DNA from: JBAVQS01 sp049694275
GTDB taxonomy: Bacteria; Chloroflexota; Anaerolineae; UBA4142; SHND01
NCBI GenBank assembly: GCA_049694275.1
Contig: JBAVQS010000398.1
Coordinates: 1 to 32,725, forward strand
Direction of reading: 5' to 3'
Length of the DNA stretch: 32,725 nt
Shown here: positions 28,354-32,725 of the stretch, in pieces
Position numbering within the stretch: position 1 is the stretch's first letter
Layout: the number at the start of each line of letters is the position of its first letter
Position numbers and translations under genes: made by a program
Notes under the pieces: generated by a model
The model's database searches: none
The model's input: the letters and a program-made list of their open reading frames with translations, nothing else
Told to the model about the DNA's origin: nothing

Positions 28354-30528
28354 ATGCAACCCATTGATTGGGTCATCCCTATCTCTGCCGTCCTCACCCT
28401 TGCATTTGTGGCCTACCTCGCGTGGGATGTGCTCCATCGCGAAACCGGGACCAAAGAAATGCAGGCGGTGGGCAACACAATCTATGAAGGCGCCATCGCC
28501 TTTATTCGGCGGCAGTACCTCACCATCGGCGTGCTTGCCGTTGTGACGGCTATCTTGATCACCATTTTGATCGCTAGCTTGGAAAAAGTTTCCGAGACCC
28601 CGATTACGGGGTGGGACCTGGGAATCCGCACCGGCGTTGCATTCCTGGTCGGCGCGGCGGCGAGCGCGTTGAGCGGCATCATCGGGATGTATGTCGCCGT
28701 GCGCTCGAACCTGCGCACGGCCGCTGCCGCGCGCCAGGGCGTCGGGCCCGCCCTCAACGTCGCCTTGCGCGGCGGCGCGGTCAGCGGCTTTTTGGTCGTC
28801 GGTCTTTCGCTGATCGGCGTCTTTATCATGTTCTGGCTCTATGGCGGCTTTGACCACCCGGAGCAGGCTCCCTATCTGATCGTCGGCATGGGCTTTGGCG
28901 CCTCGTTCGTCGCCCTCTTTGCCCAGCTCGGCGGCGGTATTTACACCAAGGCGGCCGATGTCGGCGCGGACCTGGTCGGCAAGGTCGAAGCCGGCATCCC
29001 CGAAGATGATCCCCGCAACGCCGGCGTCATTGCCGACCTCGTGGGTGACAACGTTGGCGACTGCGCGGGCCGCGGCGCCGATCTGTTCGAGTCCACCGTC
29101 GCCGAGAACATCGGCGCGATGATCCTGGGGGTCATTATTTACACCATGACCAAACAGGTGGAATGGATCTTCTTTCCGCTCGTCGTGCGCGCCTTTGGGC
29201 TCATCGCCTCGGGCGTCGGCGTCATGGCGACCACTTCGCTCCCCTGGTTCAAATACCACAAGGGCGAGGAACCGACCAACGCCCTGTATCGCGGCTATGG
29301 CCTGGCCTTTGTTCTCTCCGCGATATTCATGTATTTCGTCGTCATGAACATGCTCGGCAACATCTGGTTCTTTTGGGCCGGCATGGTCGGCCTGTTGAAC
29401 AGCGTCGCGTTCGTGGTCATTACGATGTACTATACCGAGCACCGCTTTCGCCCGGTGTCGTCCATCGCCCGGGCCAGCCTGCGCGGGACCGGCCCCAACA
29501 TCATCACGGGGCTCTCGGTCGGGTTTGAGAACACGGCCGCGCCGATCATCGCCATTGCGCTCGCCCTCCTCGCCTCGTTCTGGTGCGGCACGCAGGCCGC
29601 CGATTTTCTCAAGGTCACGCCCTACCAGGCCGGCGTTTACGGCACGGCGGTGGCGACCATGGGGATGTTGATGACGGCGGCGTTCGTCCTCGCCATGGAC
29701 ACCTTCGGCCCGATCGTGGATAACGCCGGCGGCATCGTCGAAATGTCCGGCGCGCCGAAGGAAATTCGCGACGGCACGGATGCGCTCGACGCCGCGGGCA
29801 ATACCACCAAGGCGCTGACCAAGGGGTATGCCATCGGCTCGGCGGCGCTGGCGGCCTTTTTGCTCTTTAGCGCGTATCTCGACAAGGTCGCGCTCATTCG
29901 CCAGGCGGTCGCGGGCGTCACCGCGGATTCTGCCGCCGGCAAGGTGCTCTATGACGCCGCACATGTCGTCAACATCGGGCGCGTCGAAGTGTTCGTCGGG
30001 GCCATGATGGGCGCGATGCTCGTCTTCCTCTTTAGCTCGTTCGCCATTCGCGCGGTGAGCGAGACCGCGGAAAAGATCATCGAAGAGGTTCGCCGCCAGT
30101 TCCGCGAAATCCCCGGCATTATGGAAGGAACCGGCAAGCCGGACTATGCGCGGGCGGTGGACATCACCGCGCGCGGCGCGCAGCGCGCGATGATTCTGCC
30201 CGGCGTGCTCGCCGTCGGCGTGCCGATTATCGTCGGCGTCATCCTCAAGGCCGAAGCGGAAGCCGCGCTGCTGATGGTCGGCACGATCTCGGGCATCCTG
30301 CTCGCCACGGTCATGAACAACGGCGGCGGCGCGTGGGACAATGCGAAAAAATTCATCGAAGCGGGCGGCCTCGGCAAAGGCAACGGCAAGGGGAGCGAAG
30401 CGCACAAAGCCGCCGTCGTCGGGGATACCGTCGGCGATCCCTTCAAGGATACCGCAGGCCCATCGCTGCACGTCTTGATCAAGCTGCTCGCCACCATCAC
30501 CCTGGTGCTGGCGCCGCTGTTTATCTGA
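28354..30528 (+). CDS. hppA: Membrane-bound proton-pumping pyrophosphatase, K+-independent type
   Basis: A 724-residue integral membrane enzyme (about 16 helices) that couples pyrophosphate hydrolysis to H+ transport across the membrane. The PPi/Mg site is intact: DVGADLVGKVEAGIPEDDPRN and GDNVGDCAGRGADLFES, and the C-terminal block GDTVGDPFKDTAGPSLHVLIK. In this family K+ dependence follows the residue after GNTT: Ala gives K+-dependent and Lys gives K+-independent pumps. Here it is GNTTKALTKG (K486, T489), so the enzyme should be a K+-independent H+ pump. AGGAGG (28341-28346) lies seven bases before ATG 28354. Expression probably depends on read-through of the upstream terminator. A long hairpin follows the stop. 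Confidence 0.96.
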   Translation: MQPIDWVIPISAVLTLAFVAYLAWDVLHRETGTKEMQAVGNTIYEGAIAFIRRQYLTIGVLAVVTAILITILIASLEKVSETPITGWDLGIRTGVAFLVGAAASALSGIIGMYVAVRSNLRTAAAARQGVGPALNVALRGGAVSGFLVVGLSLIGVFIMFWLYGGFDHPEQAPYLIVGMGFGASFVALFAQLGGGIYTKAADVGADLVGKVEAGIPEDDPRNAGVIADLVGDNVGDCAGRGADLFESTVAENIGAMILGVIIYTMTKQVEWIFFPLVVRAFGLIASGVGVMATTSLPWFKYHKGEEPTNALYRGYGLAFVLSAIFMYFVVMNMLGNIWFFWAGMVGLLNSVAFVVITMYYTEHRFRPVSSIARASLRGTGPNIITGLSVGFENTAAPIIAIALALLASFWCGTQAADFLKVTPYQAGVYGTAVATMGMLMTAAFVLAMDTFGPIVDNAGGIVEMSGAPKEIRDGTDALDAAGNTTKALTKGYAIGSAALAAFLLFSAYLDKVALIRQAVAGVTADSAAGKVLYDAAHVVNIGRVEVFVGAMMGAMLVFLFSSFAIRAVSETAEKIIEEVRRQFREIPGIMEGTGKPDYARAVDITARGAQRAMILPGVLAVGVPIIVGVILKAEAEAALLMVGTISGILLATVMNNGGGAWDNAKKFIEAGGLGKGNGKGSEAHKAAVVGDTVGDPFKDTAGPSLHVLIKLLATITLVLAPLFI

Positions 30529-30541
30529 TGCGAACTAGTGC

Positions 30542-30576
30542 AAACCCGAAGGGTCTCCGAAAGACCCTTCGGGTTT
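30542..30576. terminator. 15-bp perfect hairpin after hppA
   Basis: AAACCCGAAGGGTCT (30542-30556) and AGACCCTTCGGGTTT (30562-30576) form a perfect stem with loop CCGAA, 14 bases after the hppA stop. Only the three Ts at the stem end follow, so termination may be partial or the hairpin may protect the 3' end. Confidence 0.75.
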
Positions 30577-30668
30577 AACACGGAAACCTCCTTGACCCGC
30601 GGCATTTTCGAGGGCCGCGCCCCATCCGCTTATCCGTTGCTTTTATCCGGAGCAAAGCCCCCTTCAGG

Positions 30669-30688
30669 GTTGACGCCCGTTGACGCCC
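30669..30688 (+). repeat. Direct repeat of GTTGACGCCC (two copies)
   Basis: Two exact, adjacent 10-bp units, each containing a -35-like TTGACG. They lie in the 210-base gap between the hppA hairpin and the NACHT gene, which otherwise shows no gene. An activator site is one possibility, a fortuitous duplication another. Confidence 0.5.
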
Positions 30689-30716
30689 CTCTTCCGTCGG
30701 TCCTCCCCCCTCTTGC

Positions 30717-30745
30717 TAGACATCCGCGCCGAGCGGCGCGATAAT
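30717..30745 (+). promoter_or_regulatory. Candidate NACHT-gene promoter with palindromic spacer
   Basis: TAGACA (30717-30722)-N17-GATAAT (30740-30745). Within the spacer CGCGCC (30725-30730) and GGCGCG (30735-30740) form a 6-bp inverted repeat around GAGC. A repressor bound there would block RNA polymerase. Confidence 0.45.
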
Positions 30746-30786
30746 CCCGTTTGCACGCTCGTTACCCACGCATTTTGGAGGTCAGC

Positions 30787-32725
30787 ATGGACCCGATCAC
30801 CACCGCCATTCTCACCGCGATTGCCGCGATCCCCGCGGGCCGCGCCACGCCCGCGCAGGTGGAGGTCTATACCGCGTTCAAGAATCTGCTCAAGCAAAAG
30901 CTGGGCGACAAGAGCGACGCGGCCCTGGCGGTTGACGCGGTCGAGGCCAAGCCGGATTCAGCCGGCCGCCAGACCATGTTGAGGGAAGAGGTCGCCGCGG
31001 CCAGAGCGAACGAGGACCCCGAATTGGTGCAGGCCGCGCAAGCCCTCATGGTGCACCTCAAGCGGACGGGCGACCAGACAACCGTGAACCAGAGCGTCAC
31101 CGGCGACCATAATATCTTTTCGAGCACGGGCAATGTCAACGTCACTGACCAGAGCGGCGGCACACGGTTCCACGACAGCCGGGTCGAAGGGGAGACCGTC
31201 ATCGTCGCGGGGGATGGGGCGACCATCGTCGTCGGCGACCGGCCCATCCAGCTGTCGGCGGTCGAGCGCGATTCCGCGCTGGGACGCTATCTCACGCACG
31301 TCATCAGCCGCACGCGCTATCTGCAACTCCAGGGCATCCGCTCCGGCGGCAAGCTGGTCAACATCGAGCTGGAGAGCATCTTTGTCACCCTGCGCGCCAC
31401 CCGCACCCGCACGGTCGAGGCAGAACAGGCGTGGTTGGAACAGGAGGGGCGCGCGCCGGGCGAACGGGGACGCGGCGCGCAGACCGAAACCACCTCGGTT
31501 ACGGTGCAAGCCGCGATGGCCGACCACAAACGGCTCGTCATCCTGGGCGACCCCGGCAGCGGTAAGACCACCCTTCTCCGCTATCTCGCCCTTCACTATG
31601 CGCGGGACCGCGCCGAAGGGACCGCACTCGTGCGCTCGCGTTTGGGCTTGCCCGAAAATGGCTATCTCCCCATTCTGCTCCCCCTCCGCAATCTCGGCGC
31701 ATTCTTGCACACCAAGTATCCCACTGATGATGGGACGGAAGGGCATGCGCGGCTGCTCGATTTCCTCTATGCCTATCTCAAAGGGGAACGGCTCGACCTG
31801 CCCGGCAATTTCTTTGACGCTGATTTCAACACGGGGCGGGTGGTCCTGCTGCTGGATGGGATGGACGAGGTGGGGGACGAGGCGCTGCGTCGGCGGGTGG
31901 CGCGCTTGGTGGAATCATTCGCCGCGGCGTATCCCCACTGCCGCATCGTCGTGACGAGCCGGATTGTGGGGTATGCGGGGGCGGCGCGGCTGGGGGAGGA
32001 ATTTGCGACGACGACGGTGCAGGATTTCACGCTGGCGGATGTGAAAGAGTTCCTGACGCACTGGCACCGGCTGGTCGCCATCGGGCAGATGGGGCCGGGG
32101 GAGAGCGCCGAGCACTTTGCGGCGGACCAGACGGGGCAGTTGCTACACGCCATCCAGTCCAACCCACGGGTGCGCGACCTGGCGGTTAACCCGTTGATGC
32201 TGACGGTGATTGCGCTGGTGCACCGCGACCGGGTCAAGCTGCCGGACCGCCGCGCCGAGCTGTATGCGGAGGCGGTGGATGTGCTGCTGGGCAAATGGGA
32301 CGAGGCGCGCGGGATTGACTCACTCCAGGTGCTGGAGGACCGGCCGTTCGATACGAGCGACCGGCGGCTGTTGTTGCAATCCCTGGCGCTCGAGATGCAG
32401 GCGGCGGGGAAAAAAGAGATCGAGACGGGGGAACTGTGGCGGCAACTGCGCGCCTTTTTTGCGGGGCAGACGACCTCGCCGGGGGCGGCGGTGCGTGCGG
32501 CGGAGCGCTTTATCAAGGTGATCCAGGAACGGACGGGCCTGCTGGTCGAAGCGGGGCAGGGGGTGTATCGCTTTTCGCACCTGACGTTTCAGGAATACCT
32601 GGCGGCGCTGGCGATTCTCCCCCGGCTGGACAGCGAAGCGTATCTGGTGCAGCGGCTGCGCGATGCGGCGTGGCGCGAGGTGATCCTGCTGGCGATCGGG
32701 CAGCTCGCGACGCAGGACCGGGCGC
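30787..32725 (+). CDS. NACHT-domain STAND NTPase, N-terminal 646 codons
   Basis: The gene starts at ATG 30787 with GGAGG (30777-30781) five bases upstream and is open to the right edge. Residues 1-~95 are an alpha-helical region (starts MDPITTAILTAIAAIPAG) of unassigned family. Residues ~100-145 (TTVNQSVTGDHNIFSSTG, NVNVTDQSGG) look like a short beta-solenoid linker. A conserved pre-NACHT block (YLQLQGIRSGGKLVNIELESIF) leads into the NTPase: Walker A GDPGSGKT (254-261), Walker B LLLDGMDE (D357, D360, E361) and VVTSR (388-392). Winged-helix and helical regions follow, with FSHLTFQEYLAA near residue 600. Such proteins are NLR-like; several bacterial ones abort phage infection. The C-terminal sensor is beyond the edge. 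Confidence 0.85.
   Translation, partial: MDPITTAILTAIAAIPAGRATPAQVEVYTAFKNLLKQKLGDKSDAALAVDAVEAKPDSAGRQTMLREEVAAARANEDPELVQAAQALMVHLKRTGDQTTVNQSVTGDHNIFSSTGNVNVTDQSGGTRFHDSRVEGETVIVAGDGATIVVGDRPIQLSAVERDSALGRYLTHVISRTRYLQLQGIRSGGKLVNIELESIFVTLRATRTRTVEAEQAWLEQEGRAPGERGRGAQTETTSVTVQAAMADHKRLVILGDPGSGKTTLLRYLALHYARDRAEGTALVRSRLGLPENGYLPILLPLRNLGAFLHTKYPTDDGTEGHARLLDFLYAYLKGERLDLPGNFFDADFNTGRVVLLLDGMDEVGDEALRRRVARLVESFAAAYPHCRIVVTSRIVGYAGAARLGEEFATTTVQDFTLADVKEFLTHWHRLVAIGQMGPGESAEHFAADQTGQLLHAIQSNPRVRDLAVNPLMLTVIALVHRDRVKLPDRRAELYAEAVDVLLGKWDEARGIDSLQVLEDRPFDTSDRRLLLQSLALEMQAAGKKEIETGELWRQLRAFFAGQTTSPGAAVRAAERFIKVIQERTGLLVEAGQGVYRFSHLTFQEYLAALAILPRLDSEAYLVQRLRDAAWREVILLAIGQLATQDRA

Noticed and set aside
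28339..30471. 710-residue open frame on the minus strand opposite hppA
   Set aside because: It is an antisense shadow of a highly conserved, GC-rich gene. The translation is Arg/Asp/Gly/His-rich, matches no fold, and has no ribosome binding site.
30538..30744. Small plus-strand ORF spanning the hppA hairpin
   Set aside because: It is made from the hairpin and GC-rich intergenic DNA, has no Shine-Dalgarno and no recognisable sequence.

Overview
The window looks like a piece of a Chloroflexota (Anaerolineae-like) chromosome. This is inferred from high GC, lipoproteins with long Ala/Pro/Thr spacers behind the lipobox, a K+-independent membrane pyrophosphatase, ArsR regulators fused to DUF2087, large membrane glycosyltransferase-like proteins with beta-rich tails, and many hairpin repeats between genes. 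No rRNA, tRNA, CRISPR array, transposase or phage gene was seen.

Layout. 1-987 (minus): the start of a sugar-type ABC binding lipoprotein and ssb. 1184-7116 (plus): a large GT-C-like membrane protein, an MFS transporter, recF, and an ArsR-DUF2087 repressor behind a 34-bp perfect palindrome that overlaps its own -10 box. 7169-12201: three exported or anchored proteins, namely a PQQ-type propeller lipoprotein, a right-handed beta-helix lipoprotein (minus) and a C-terminally anchored FN3-like protein. The last two diverge from a compact regulatory region holding three promoters and three palindromes. 12236-13231: MazG carrying half of a tetrapyrrole-methylase domain. 13275-16580 (minus): an operon of a threonine synthase-like enzyme, a DltD-like protein and a PlsC-like acyltransferase. 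16688-18337: an ICMT-type methyltransferase and a CPBP protease. 18379-24514 (minus): a multi-PAS/GAF histidine kinase, a NarL-type regulator, a lone receiver and a SLC13-like carrier with RCK domains. 24775-26585: a HEAT plus Asp-box propeller protein and three small membrane proteins, two of them under 60 residues. 27112-30528: a shortened UvrC homologue, then hppA. 30787-end: a NACHT NTPase cut by the window edge.

The strongest regulatory signal is upstream of hppA. A promoter, a 25-codon leader ORF, a strong intrinsic terminator lying inside that ORF, and a leader stop codon that overlaps the hppA Shine-Dalgarno follow one another within 145 bp. No promoter is visible after the terminator, so this looks like a transcription attenuator controlling the proton-pumping pyrophosphatase. 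The right edge carries a likely NLR-like defence gene of the STAND/NACHT class, whose promoter spacer is itself a palindrome.

All calls are from reading the sequence. No database search was possible.
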